Under the pieces are notes generated by a model. It was given only the letters and a program-made list of their open reading frames with translations, was not told where the DNA came from and did no database searches. Position numbers and translations under genes: made by a program. Shown here in pieces: positions 8,616 to 17,344 of a stretch of DNA of 64,000 nt (the stretch's first letter is position 1; every line of letters begins with the position of its first letter). This DNA is from Candidatus Dechloromonas phosphorivorans. Lineage in GTDB: Bacteria; Pseudomonadota; Gammaproteobacteria; Burkholderiales; Rhodocyclaceae. The DNA is taken from NCBI GenBank assembly GCA_016714975.1, contig JADKBR010000003.1:248001-312000 (forward strand), read 5' to 3'.

Positions 8616-9859
8616 GCGGAGATTTCAGCGAATGCCTGCGTCTCAGCCGCGCCGCGCCGGAAGCCTGCTTCAAACTCAAGAATAGCCGCACGTTCGTCGA
8701 ATGCTTCCTGCAGGGCAGGATCGTCGAAGTAGATGGGCCAAGGCCGCTCTATCGCTGCTTCAGCTGGAAGGCGTGCCACTCGTTGCGGCGTGGAGGGCGA
8801 CACTGAGGTACCGAATTCGTGCTCAAGGCATCCTTGTTGGACCTCCGCGCAGAGTTGCTTGAAGAATGCCTCGTTTTCGGAATGGCGATAGAACTCCCAG
8901 CACCGAGCTTTGTTATTGAAATGCCCATGATGGTTGCGCCCGAGCAGCTTGATTCTTTCAAAGACTGAATCAGGCGCATATCCGTGTATTTTCAGCGAGA
9001 CCCGTTGCTCGTTTCGGCCGACTCTTGCCGTACAGCGGCCGAGGCGAACCTTAAAGTCCTCGATATCTCTGTAGCGCCTGCGGGCCTCCTCCTTCCTTTT
9101 TCGTTCAGCTTCATCCGCGTCGAGCTTGGCAAGCAATGCATCTTCTTCGTCTTTTCGCGCGGCTCTGATCTGCCCTTCTAGTTGGTCGAGCGTGTCCTCC
9201 CCCACATGATCCCTGGCGTGGGCAAGCCAAACAGACTGATCTGATGTCTGGAACAGGCGGGCTTCCAGTGCCTCATGAATCTGATCGGGCGGGAGTTGGT
9301 CGATGTCTGCGATGTCGATTTCCAGGACGGAGTAGCCCTGGCGTTCAAGCCAGTCCTGCTTGTCGAAGTCGACGGCATTGGTATTCCGGATTTCTATCGC
9401 CAAAGGGCGCCCTTCCAGCGACGCAAAGACATCCGGGCGCCGCGAGCCGCCTTCGGACCTACTGTCGCCGATCGTCTTTTCTTGCGTGCAATCTGCCAGC
9501 ATTTGAAGACCAGCAGGTTGCACATCGACGGTAATCATTTCGGTCCACACACGCTTCTTGCCGTGAATGGTCCGCGAGAGCTGCCTGTGTGGCACGAAAA
9601 CGCAGCCTCGCTCGGCAACCATCTGTTTCGCCATGCGATGGATGGCGGCTTCGGCTGCATGTTGGCAATTCGTCTCTTCATCATGCGCGAAATACCAAAC
9701 TCGAATGGCGCCTTGCCTTGCCTGTAATCGGACACCGCAGGCTGCACAGATACACTCACATGCGCGCCCGTTGGCAACTTCCGTGACGGTAACCATGCGC
9801 TGACTGGGTATGTGCCAACCGAATGGAATAACATGTTTCAGATTGCTGTTTTTTTGCAT
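8612..9859 (-). CDS. CoiA-like protein: zinc-finger plus PD-(D/E)xK-type nuclease
   Basis: 415 residues. The N-terminus has the CoiA zinc-finger pattern (C38-A-A-C41, RVWYFAHDE with H59, then CQHAAEAAIHRMAK). It is followed by a nuclease-like core, RRPDVFA...LAIEIRN, with D143 and E156 in the spacing of a PD-(D/E)xK site, although the usual lysine is not obvious. A charged coiled segment (about 225-265, EERKRKEEARRR-like) precedes an unassigned C-terminal region. CoiA-family proteins are linked to DNA processing. It converges on the helicase fusion with a 4-bp tail overlap, suggesting joint inheritance, and its start faces the gene at 9948. The exact role is unknown. Confidence 0.7.
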   Translation of the reverse strand: MQKNSNLKHVIPFGWHIPSQRMVTVTEVANGRACECICAACGVRLQARQGAIRVWYFAHDEETNCQHAAEAAIHRMAKQMVAERGCVFVPHRQLSRTIHGKKRVWTEMITVDVQPAGLQMLADCTQEKTIGDSRSEGGSRRPDVFASLEGRPLAIEIRNTNAVDFDKQDWLERQGYSVLEIDIADIDQLPPDQIHEALEARLFQTSDQSVWLAHARDHVGEDTLDQLEGQIRAARKDEEDALLAKLDADEAERKRKEEARRRYRDIEDFKVRLGRCTARVGRNEQRVSLKIHGYAPDSVFERIKLLGRNHHGHFNNKARCWEFYRHSENEAFFKQLCAEVQQGCLEHEFGTSVSPSTPQRVARLPAEAAIERPWPIYFDDPALQEAFDERAAILEFEAGFRRGAAETQAFAEISA

Positions 9860-9863
9860 TTTG

Positions 9864-9892
9864 CTTGGCCTCGTTTGATGACAAGGGCCAAG
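9864..9892. promoter_or_regulatory. Inverted repeat in divergent promoter
   Basis: CTTGGCC at 9864-9870 and GGCCAAG at 9886-9892 form a perfect 7-bp inverted repeat. It lies in the 88-bp spacer between the CoiA-like gene and the membrane protein gene, so it is a candidate operator for either. Confidence 0.35.
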
Positions 9893-9947
9893 CTAGGCCT
9901 TGACGGCGTCCGTCAGTAGTCAGTTTGAGTCATTTGAGGGTGGGTTT

Positions 9948-11168
9948 ATGGTGAGCGAAGTTGAATTGCATCAATCGGTTGTGATGGCAATAGGGGAGGT
10001 TCAGCCGAGTGACTATGTGCGACTTTCAGAGATCCTGATCGAGGCGATTCCAAGCGACAGAAGACAGATGTGGAGTGGGAAGGTGATGGCGTATCTGGCA
10101 TCGCAGACGGCTCTTTCAGTAGCGCAGGGGAAAGGGCCACCGCGTTTGCCAACCAAGGCAATTCATGTGGACCTGGAGGGCAATCCCAACCAGGAGCCAT
10201 CCGCGTGGCTGAGTTCGATCTGGAAGGATATTGAAAGCCGCCACTACCCGGAAATTGAGGAAAGGGTGATTGATCTTTGTCGTCAGGCGGGATTGCCGGT
10301 GTATCCGGTCCTGGAGAAGGACAACGGAAAGCCTGCGTTTTATTGCCTGGGTACGAAAGCCTTGCCACCCTCGGAATCTACGGTGACCGAAGACGACCAT
10401 GAACCGCCGCCGAACACCGTGCGTTACAAACGCGATCTTTCGTTGGAACTGTCGTGGCTTGGCAAGCTGTTCTTCAACCAGGGACTCAAGTGGACACCTT
10501 TCAAGCGCTACAGCTACCTGTCTTGGCAGCTACTATTTTTGATAAGCGTAGCCGTATTTGAATTCCTGCTCTGGTTGATTCTTTGGTACCGAAAAGAACC
10601 GGCGACTGGCCAGGATTTGCTGCTGATTGCAATTGCTATTGGGTTGCCGTGGGCTGCGTATTGGCACTTCGGCGGGATCTTTCGCCTGTTTGAGGACAGG
10701 ATCATGATTGCTCCTGACTGGATGCTGGCCTGGAAGGAGTTTGGCGCAACCGTCGAAATCAATCGCTCGAAAGATGCAGATACGCCAAGCACGATCCTTG
10801 TGCAGCGTTACTCTGCCATCTGCCCGATCTGTGGGTGGATGGTGAAGTTGGATCGGGGTGAACCTGACTTCCCGCGTCGAATCGTTGGACGCTGCGAGGA
10901 GCATCCGCGAGATGCATGTATTGTCATTCGATCGCAGTTCGAAGCGAGGGGTTTTACTTCAGTCCAGGGTGAGTCTACCCAGTCAATCGCCTGTATAAGG
11001 TTTTGCGATAATCCGGTCGGATTAAGGAGCACATTACCTAGCGGGGTTTTCAGTGCTCGTAGGACTTCGCTTATTCGATCACGTCGAAATTGGAGGTTTG
11101 AAAAGCAACTAACCGCTACCATCCTTCCGGAGATCGGCATTAGCAGTCAGCCGAGAAAGCTGGGATGA
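9948..11168 (+). CDS. Hypothetical membrane protein with zinc-ribbon motif
   Basis: 406 residues from an ATG at 9948 preceded by GAGGG. It is not a family I recognise. A soluble N-terminal part (about 1-185) is followed by two predicted transmembrane helices near 189-211 and 223-243. A cytosolic segment then carries CPICGW (C291, C294) and a later CEEHPRDAC, a plausible zinc ribbon. The last 70 or so residues are basic and of low complexity, and could be out-of-frame sequence after an old frameshift. Its place among defence-type genes suggests a membrane-linked accessory or effector, but that is guilt by association. Confidence 0.55.
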   Translation: MVSEVELHQSVVMAIGEVQPSDYVRLSEILIEAIPSDRRQMWSGKVMAYLASQTALSVAQGKGPPRLPTKAIHVDLEGNPNQEPSAWLSSIWKDIESRHYPEIEERVIDLCRQAGLPVYPVLEKDNGKPAFYCLGTKALPPSESTVTEDDHEPPPNTVRYKRDLSLELSWLGKLFFNQGLKWTPFKRYSYLSWQLLFLISVAVFEFLLWLILWYRKEPATGQDLLLIAIAIGLPWAAYWHFGGIFRLFEDRIMIAPDWMLAWKEFGATVEINRSKDADTPSTILVQRYSAICPICGWMVKLDRGEPDFPRRIVGRCEEHPRDACIVIRSQFEARGFTSVQGESTQSIACIRFCDNPVGLRSTLPSGVFSARRTSLIRSRRNWRFEKQLTATILPEIGISSQPRKLG

Positions 11169-11454
11169 AAGTCGGCATTTTTCGCTAAAAGCCGCCGTCG
11201 AATCAAAAGAGAAGCCACCGTTCTCGTCAAGAGATGAACATGACCCCCGACTATCTCGTCGGCAACGAGCTGATTGTTTGGAGACAAGTTGAGGAGTTCC
11301 GGGGCGAGTAGACACTTGGGCGCGACGCGAAAGTGCGTCGCCTCATGCGTTTCTAAGCTAAGCAATTCCTGCCGTGGGCGGGTGGTAATCGTGGCCGCGC
11401 TAAACGGGCGGAGAATAGAATCATCGAGACCGGTATTCCGGGTGAGAGAAAGAT
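11169..11454. other. Intergenic stretch with a GCGACGC hairpin
   Basis: No convincing gene. A perfect hairpin, GCGACGC–gaaagt–GCGTCGC, lies at about 11325-11344, and a purine-rich ribosome site (GAGAGAAAG) precedes the ATG at 11455. Confidence 0.4.
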
Positions 11455-13005
11455 ATGACAGACCTGATTTCTGTGTACGAGCCAGTCAAGGCCACGGGCA
11501 AGCCGCGGGTCGTGTTCATCCACGGATTGGACGGGGATATACGCAAGACTTGGATGGCAGATCCAAAGGACCAGGGCACGCTCTGGCCGCGATGGGTCGG
11601 TGAGGACACCGGCTGTCCAGTTTGGCTGCTGGGCTATGGTGCAGCATTGACCCGCTGGAAGGCAGATGCCGCGGCGCTGCCTCGGCAGGCGACCGCGGTC
11701 ATTGAGCGCCTAAGCAACGAGCCGAACCTCTTCGAGGGGCCCCTGATCCTGATAGGGCACAGCCTCGGGGGGCTGGTCATCAAGACTGCTTTGCAGCACG
11801 GGATTCTCCGAGATGTCGAACGCCATAGAGAACTTGCGTGCAACATCAAGGGAATTGCGTTTGTGGGGACACCGCACTTTGGGTCGAAGCTGGCTACCAT
11901 CGCGGCTTGGACTCACTTCATGAGAGCCAACCCCCAGGTGAGTGACCTACGTCTCGACGATGCACATCTGGAGACGCTGAACCAGTACTTCTTGAAGCTG
12001 CGCGCAGACCTTGGCTTCAAGACGCGCACCTTCATGGAGACCCAGCCCGTCAGGCTGCCATGGTGGTTGGGGGGCCGACTGTTGCCTGGCGTGACCATCG
12101 TCTCGCCTATGAGTTCCGAGGCGCACGTCCCCGGAGAGGTCGGTATCCCTATTGAGGCCGACCACATAACCATTTGTAAGCCGAAAGACCGCAATGCGGC
12201 AATTCATTCATCACTCATTGCATTCATCCGCGAAGTGGAAACTGCCGCGACGCCACCTGCAACAGTGAACACTTTCGCACCCTTGGCTTCAGAGAACATC
12301 GAGGCAATATCGCCAGAGGATAGAACCGACACTTCGGTGCACTTGGCCTTTTCAACGTTCGGGGTGTACCTAGATGCCGATACCGATGCGCCGATCTGCA
12401 CAAGCGTTTGCATCGTGACCGACGCACCGGACCGCTTACGTCAGCAACTTCAGCAGATTCCAGTGCTGATTCAGAACAACCCCTTGGTCAACGTCGCAGC
12501 GAAGAGCCGTGCTCAGGGCATGACCTTACAACAGTTGTTAGAGGACCCAGGGGCCAGAGCAGTAGTGCTTCGCGAACTGGAGGTCATGTCATTCTCGGCC
12601 TATATGTACTACTGCCCTAAGGAGGCGTTCGACAAGCTGCCCCGCGAAGATAGGGTACACAAGCTCTTCGTCGGTCCTTTGGTGCATCGTCTTAGTAAGA
12701 AAGGCGAACGTTTTGAGCAGGCACACGCTCACCTAGTCGACATGCCCGTCTACCTCAAAGAAGCCGCCGAAGCAGTGCATTCGGCTTATCACCGTGCCGT
12801 CGATGTTCCGCGGCCCGGTGCCAATAAGTACGCGGTGCTGGAGGACCTTGCTGCGCTGATAGCTCGGGCTTGCGCCCGTCATCTGTCCGCGCCAGATGAC
12901 GCGGAGAGCGCTAACCTGTTCGAGAGCCTCCGCACCCGTATCAGGTACGCCGAGGATGTGGCAACGGGCGTGAAGCACAAGCGAGATGTAAACCCTCTGC
13001 CTTAG
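11455..13005 (+). CDS. SERAC1-like alpha/beta hydrolase with unassigned C-terminal domain
   Basis: 516 residues. The N-terminal 260 or so form a lipase-like alpha/beta hydrolase: VVFIHGLDGD (oxyanion region), the nucleophile elbow GHSLGG with S103, a GTPHFGS segment, and an acid/His pair near EADHITI. The C-terminal half (about 270-500) starts LAFSTFGVYLDAD and contains EVMSFSAYMYYC; I see only a weak resemblance to DUF3800-type folds and do not assign it. The gene converges on the retron reverse transcriptase with a 4-bp tail overlap. Hydrolases of this class occur as effectors in several defence systems, so an effector role is plausible but inferred. Confidence 0.75.
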   Translation: MTDLISVYEPVKATGKPRVVFIHGLDGDIRKTWMADPKDQGTLWPRWVGEDTGCPVWLLGYGAALTRWKADAAALPRQATAVIERLSNEPNLFEGPLILIGHSLGGLVIKTALQHGILRDVERHRELACNIKGIAFVGTPHFGSKLATIAAWTHFMRANPQVSDLRLDDAHLETLNQYFLKLRADLGFKTRTFMETQPVRLPWWLGGRLLPGVTIVSPMSSEAHVPGEVGIPIEADHITICKPKDRNAAIHSSLIAFIREVETAATPPATVNTFAPLASENIEAISPEDRTDTSVHLAFSTFGVYLDADTDAPICTSVCIVTDAPDRLRQQLQQIPVLIQNNPLVNVAAKSRAQGMTLQQLLEDPGARAVVLRELEVMSFSAYMYYCPKEAFDKLPREDRVHKLFVGPLVHRLSKKGERFEQAHAHLVDMPVYLKEAAEAVHSAYHRAVDVPRPGANKYAVLEDLAALIARACARHLSAPDDAESANLFESLRTRIRYAEDVATGVKHKRDVNPLP

Positions 13006-13988
13006 CCTTGCCCTTCGTCGCAGTCGGGGAGAGGCTTGTACGGATCACGGTTGGACCGTGCTTTGTCGAAAATCTGCTGCCACTGGCGGACCAAATGCGG
13101 CTCGATTGAACCCGCGTACCTGAGCATCCCAGAAAGCCAAGCTTCCGCTCGTAGCGCCTCGTCGACACCAACCTTATTCCAGTGGTCGGTCAGCCCATGT
13201 TTCTCGATGTGGTACATCACCAGCCGCAAACGGTGCTTCAGCCTTTTCGGCAGCCTCGGCCGGTTCGGGTCGGCGACCGTCAGCCCGGTTACGTACTGAC
13301 TCCGGCCTTTGTATTGTCGGTAGCACTGGTCGTGGCGAAGCTTGAAGCCGCAGCTCTCAAGAATTTCTCTCACCGAGTCGTCGGAAGGAACCTCGTCGCC
13401 TGAGAAAGATAGATCGTCTGCATAGCGCGTGTAGGCACAGTTGTGCGAGCGCGACAGACGCAAAAATGCCTGGTCCATGCCAAAGCAGACCAAGTTTGCA
13501 ATAGTAGGGCTGCAACGCGTCCCTTGCCGCAGCAATCCGTCGATAGTGCACGCCTTTGAGAGCACATCTGCCATAGGAAGGGCAGTTCCTTCTGCCACAA
13601 GCGCATTCCTCACCTGCTCAGTAGTGATGGCGTCAAAAAACCCCTTGATGTCCGCATGCAGCAACACATTGGCGGCGAGATGCTTCTCCGCATTGGTTCG
13701 AGTGGAACGCTTCTTAAGGAAACCCTGAACGTGGTCACCGAAGACCGTGCTATTGGTGACAATCATCGACAGGGCGCGATGAAATGATGCCAATCGGCCC
13801 TCGCGGGCTTCAAAAACAATTCTGAACTCGCCTTTGCGGCGGCGGCCACGCTTGCGAATTTTTAGTACGTTGTAGAAGGACTTCTGGTCCAAGCTATTTG
13901 AGTAAGCCTCGATGAAGTCGCGCTCGATGCCGCACGCACGCGCAACATCGTCCAAGGACTTTAGGTTTTTCAGGATCGCAGTCGTCAT
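13002..13988 (-). CDS. Retron-type reverse transcriptase
   Basis: 328 residues, the usual size of a stand-alone retron RT. Visible hallmarks: the retron-specific NAxxH motif (NAEKH, 99-103), motif A HADIKGFFD with catalytic D113, the LRQGTRCSP equivalent of LPQGxxxSP (153-161), catalytic YADD (189-192), and the VTG of region Y (233-235) with a basic thumb RLKHRLR. Retron RTs copy a structured RNA encoded just upstream into multicopy single-stranded DNA and guard an effector against phage. The region upstream (13989-14240) is rich in hairpins, as expected. No effector is co-directional; the nearest candidate is the convergent hydrolase. Confidence 0.92.
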   Translation of the reverse strand: MTTAILKNLKSLDDVARACGIERDFIEAYSNSLDQKSFYNVLKIRKRGRRRKGEFRIVFEAREGRLASFHRALSMIVTNSTVFGDHVQGFLKKRSTRTNAEKHLAANVLLHADIKGFFDAITTEQVRNALVAEGTALPMADVLSKACTIDGLLRQGTRCSPTIANLVCFGMDQAFLRLSRSHNCAYTRYADDLSFSGDEVPSDDSVREILESCGFKLRHDQCYRQYKGRSQYVTGLTVADPNRPRLPKRLKHRLRLVMYHIEKHGLTDHWNKVGVDEALRAEAWLSGMLRYAGSIEPHLVRQWQQIFDKARSNRDPYKPLPDCDEGQG

Positions 13989-14240
13989 ATATGGGCGGCA
14001 ACGACGAGATGGATGATGTCAGGTCTTAAGGTACGGGTTCGAACTCAAACCCACGGAAATCTTCCGCGACCGGTCATCACGCCGTTGCCGTTGCCGAGCA
14101 TAGCAGAGATTGTTCGCAGCTTGAAAAGCGCATTAGTGGCGCGAGGAAAGCCCCGAACGGGCGAGTGTCCGACCGAGTAACGCGCTAGCAAGCGTTAACA
14201 AGCGATTTCCGATAGGCAGCCTACGCGCAAGGAGTTGCAA
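13989..14240 (-). ncRNA. Candidate retron msr–msd RNA
   Basis: Non-coding, directly upstream of the RT start and in the same orientation. Hairpins read on the minus strand: AACGC...GCGTT (about 14181-14198), GCCC-gttcg-GGGC (about 14151-14163), CGGAA-gat-TTCCG (about 14055-14067) and GGGTT...AACCC (about 14035-14052). A long-range pair, CGGCAACG near 14091-14098 with CGTTGCCG near 13997-14004, encloses the last two and could form the base of the msd. The a1/a2 ends and priming guanosine were not resolved, so the boundaries are approximate. Confidence 0.45.
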
Positions 14241-14559
14241 CTATCGGTCTGGCCAGAAATCCACTTGCGAATCGGCTGCTTGGCGTTGATCCGAATGGCT
14301 GCATTTGGCTTATGGTAGCTGCCATTGCACACCGGTACTTCGAACTGCCGCTCAGGCCGAGCTGCTGACTGATAGCCTTCGACGTTGTACAACAGCAATG
14401 TGATGAGTAACCGGCCGTTAGGTTCTGGTGGTTCTCGATGACCTCAACGACTGAAGTTGGCCGATGGCGGTCCGACAACCAATCGAAGCACCCGGCGTGT
14501 CCACACAAATCCCGCTGCTGCGGTCGACCCCGAAAAACAGCCAATTTTCAGGCGGCGCC
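14241..14559. other. Non-coding right flank of the defence island
   Basis: No intact gene. The stretch has the look of old intergenic repeat or degenerate coding sequence and ends in copy B of the GCGGTCGACC repeat. Confidence 0.4.
14520..14540 (+). repeat. Dispersed GCGGTCGACC repeat, copy B
   Basis: GCGGTCGACC followed by CCGAAAA; matches copies at 4661 and 44196. Copies A and B flank the defence-type island on its left and right sides. Confidence 0.6.
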
Positions 14560-14715
14560 TTACAGCGACATCGCGGCCAGCGGGCCGTCCTGCGGGAAGT
14601 GCTCGGCGAAGGCGGGGTCGGCGGGCGGGTTGCTGCCGTCGGCCAGCGTCAGGACGGCGTCGAGGTGAGGCTCGGAGGCCGGCGTCCGGTAGCGGACCGC
14701 AGGCGAGCGGCGCGT
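14560..14715 (-). pseudogene. Possible 3' remnant of an unknown gene
   Basis: A minus-strand frame with a natural-looking C-terminus (EPHLDAVLTLADGSNPP...LAAMSL, stop at 14560) is open for only about 52 codons and has no start before an in-frame stop at 14716. Codon use resembles real coding sequence. It may be the tail of a gene lost when the island or the paa cluster arrived. The family was not recognised. Confidence 0.3.
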
Positions 14716-14857
14716 TCACCGCGGCGACGGCATTCAAGACCTTGGGATCAGGCATCGGGCAATGATACATTCTCCATTCACGCGCAGAATCGATCGGTAG
14801 CGCAACGCCCCTGGCGCGCCGCCGGCCGCATCCGAACAAGAATCCCTGGAGAAAGAC

Positions 14858-16525
14858 ATGTCCCATCCCCTGCTCGAAAAGCACCGCGCCACGCTCGAAG
14901 GCGCGCTGCACGCGATCGCCACCCGCGGCTACTGGTCGGCCTACAATGAAATGCCCAGCCCCAAGGCCTACGGTGAAACCGCCCCCGAGGACGGCAAGCT
15001 GGCCTTCGAAGCCCACCTCGGCGAGGACTTCGCGCTGGGCCAGCCCGGCCAGACCGCCTGGCATGGCGGCGAGGAGTCGCCCTACGGCATCGAATTGAAC
15101 GTGACCTACCCGGTGTGCGACATCGACGGCCTGATCGCCGCCGGCGAGCAGGCGATGCCCGGCTGGCAGGCCGCCGGCGCCGACGGCCGCACCGGGATCT
15201 GCCTGGAAATCCTCGACCGCCTGAACCGGCAGAGTTTCGAACTGGCGCACGCGGTGATGATGACCACCGGCCAGGGCTGGATGATGGCCTTTCAGGCCGG
15301 CGCCCCGCACGCTCAGGAACGCGGCCTCGAGGCCGTCGCCTACGCTTACCGCGAACAGCGCTTCGTGCCGCACGAGGCGACCTGGGAAAAGCCGCAGGGC
15401 AAGAACCCGCCACTGGTGCTGAAGAAGCACTTCGAGATCGTCGGCCGTGGCGTCGGCGTCGTCGTCGGTTGCGGCACCTTCCCGACCTGGAACACCTATC
15501 CCGGCCTGTTCGCCGCGCTGGCGACCGGCAACGCGGTCATCGTCAAGCCGCACGGCAACGCCATCCTGCCCGCCGCGATCACCGTCCGGACGATCCGCGC
15601 CGTGCTCGCCGAGAACGGCATCGACGCCGACCTGGTCACGCTGTGCGTGCCGGCCGAGCGCGAGACGACGCAGAAGCTGGTCACCCACCCTGCGGTCAAG
15701 TCGGTCGATTTCACCGGCGGCAACGTCTTCGGCCAGTGGCTGCTCGACCACTGCCGCCAGGCGCAGGTCTATGCCGAGCTGGCCGGCGTGAACAACATCG
15801 TCATCGACTCGACCGACGCCTACAAGCGCATGCTCGGCAACCTCGCCTTCACGCTGGCGCTGTACTCGGGCCAGATGTGCACGACCTCGCAGGCGATCCT
15901 CGTTCCCGCCGGCGGCATCGCTACCGACGACGGCCACAAGTCGTTCGACGAGGTGTGCGCCGACCTCGCCCGAGCCGTCACCGGCTTCCTGGCCAAGCCG
16001 GAAGTCGCGCACGCCGTCCTCGGCGCCATCCAGTCCGCCGATACGCTCAGGCGCATCGAGGAAGCCGGCTCGGGCACGCTGGGCACGGTCATCCTCGCCC
16101 CGACGCGCCTGGAGAACCCGGAATTCCCGAAAGCCGAGGTGCGCACGCCGGTCCTGCTCGCCTGCGACGCCGGCGACGAGGCCGCGTACATGGAAGAGCG
16201 TTTCGGGCCGATCGCCTTCATCGTCAAGGTGGCCGATACCGCCGCCGCCATCGCGCTGTCCGAGCGCATCATCACCACCCACGGCGCGCTGACCGCCGGC
16301 GTCTATTCGACCAGCGCCGAAGTCATCGACGCGATGACCGCCGCCACCTGGCGTTCCAAGGTCGCGCTGTCGATCAACCTGACCGGCGGCGTCTTCGTGA
16401 ACCAGTCGGCGGCCTACTCCGACTACCACGGCACCGGCGGCAACCCGGCGGCCAACGCCTCGTATTCGGATTCGGCCTTCGTCGCCAACCGCTTCCGCGT
16501 CGTCCAACGCCGCTACCACGTCTGA
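14858..16525 (+). CDS. paaN: Phenylacetic acid degradation protein PaaN (aldehyde dehydrogenase type)
   Basis: 555 residues, starting MSHPLLEKHR after a clear GGAG site. It is an aldehyde-dehydrogenase-fold protein of the betaproteobacterial PaaN type. It has VVGCGTFPTWNTYPG and DFTGGNVFGQW in the NAD-binding part, ELAGVNN, and the catalytic cysteine region YSGQMCTTSQ. It lacks the C-terminal MaoC hydratase of E. coli PaaZ, so ring hydrolysis must be done by another protein. It oxidises the ring-opened semialdehyde to 3-oxo-5,6-dehydrosuberyl-CoA. It is the first gene of a twelve-gene plus-strand cluster. Confidence 0.9.
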   Translation: MSHPLLEKHRATLEGALHAIATRGYWSAYNEMPSPKAYGETAPEDGKLAFEAHLGEDFALGQPGQTAWHGGEESPYGIELNVTYPVCDIDGLIAAGEQAMPGWQAAGADGRTGICLEILDRLNRQSFELAHAVMMTTGQGWMMAFQAGAPHAQERGLEAVAYAYREQRFVPHEATWEKPQGKNPPLVLKKHFEIVGRGVGVVVGCGTFPTWNTYPGLFAALATGNAVIVKPHGNAILPAAITVRTIRAVLAENGIDADLVTLCVPAERETTQKLVTHPAVKSVDFTGGNVFGQWLLDHCRQAQVYAELAGVNNIVIDSTDAYKRMLGNLAFTLALYSGQMCTTSQAILVPAGGIATDDGHKSFDEVCADLARAVTGFLAKPEVAHAVLGAIQSADTLRRIEEAGSGTLGTVILAPTRLENPEFPKAEVRTPVLLACDAGDEAAYMEERFGPIAFIVKVADTAAAIALSERIITTHGALTAGVYSTSAEVIDAMTAATWRSKVALSINLTGGVFVNQSAAYSDYHGTGGNPAANASYSDSAFVANRFRVVQRRYHV

Positions 16526-16534
16526 GAACCGACC

Positions 16535-17341
16535 ATGAATTTCGAAAACATCAAACTTGAAGTCCAGGACGGGATCGCCCGCCTGACCCTGAACCGTCCC
16601 GACAGGCTGAACAGCTTCAACGACGCCATGCATGCCGAGCTGCGCGTGGCGCTGGACGCGATCCAGAACCGCGAGGGTGACGCCGCCGGGGCGCGCGTCC
16701 TGGTGCTGACCGGCGCCGGGCGCGGCTTTTCGGCCGGGCAGGACCTCGGCGACCGCGCCATGCAGATCGCGAACGGCAGGATGCCCGACGTCGGCAATGT
16801 CGTCGAAGCCAACTACAAGCCGCTGGCGCTGCGCCTGCAGAACCTGCGCGTGCCGACCATCGCCGCCGTCAACGGCATCGCCGCCGGCGCCGGCTGCTCG
16901 GTGGCGCTGGCCTGCGACCTGGTCGTCGCGACGAAATCCGCCGCCTTCCTGCAGGCGTTCAGCAAGCTCGGCCTGATCCCCGACACCGGCGGCACCTGGT
17001 TCCTGCCGCAGCGCGTCGGCATGGCGCGCGCCATGGGCCTCGCCCTGCTCGCCGAGAAGCTGCCGGCGGAGAAGGCGGCCGAGTGGGGCCTGATCTGGCA
17101 ATGCGTCGAGGATGACGATTTCGCGGCGACCATCGACGGCCTCGCCGCGCAGCTCGCCAGGATGCCGACCAAGGCGCTGGTGCGCACCCGCCAGGCGATG
17201 CACGCGGCCCCCGGCCACACGCTCGAACAGCAGCTTTCCTTCGAGGGTGGCTTCATGCGCGAACTCGCCTGGAGCCCCGACTACGCCGAAGGCGTCAAGG
17301 CCTTCACCGAAAAGCGCGCGCCCAATTTCATCGGCGACTGA
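16535..17341 (+). CDS. paaG: 1,2-epoxyphenylacetyl-CoA isomerase
   Basis: 268 residues, crotonase fold. The oxyanion segments FSAGQDL and GIAAGAGCSVALACD match PaaG, and the sequence between them (RMPDVGNVVEANYKPLALRL) is typical of this branch. It converts the ring epoxide to the oxepin-CoA that is then hydrolytically opened. It begins 9 bp after paaN and is followed 3 bp later by paaH, so the three are surely one transcript. Confidence 0.92.
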   Translation: MNFENIKLEVQDGIARLTLNRPDRLNSFNDAMHAELRVALDAIQNREGDAAGARVLVLTGAGRGFSAGQDLGDRAMQIANGRMPDVGNVVEANYKPLALRLQNLRVPTIAAVNGIAAGAGCSVALACDLVVATKSAAFLQAFSKLGLIPDTGGTWFLPQRVGMARAMGLALLAEKLPAEKAAEWGLIWQCVEDDDFAATIDGLAAQLARMPTKALVRTRQAMHAAPGHTLEQQLSFEGGFMRELAWSPDYAEGVKAFTEKRAPNFIGD

Positions 17342-17344
17342 GCA

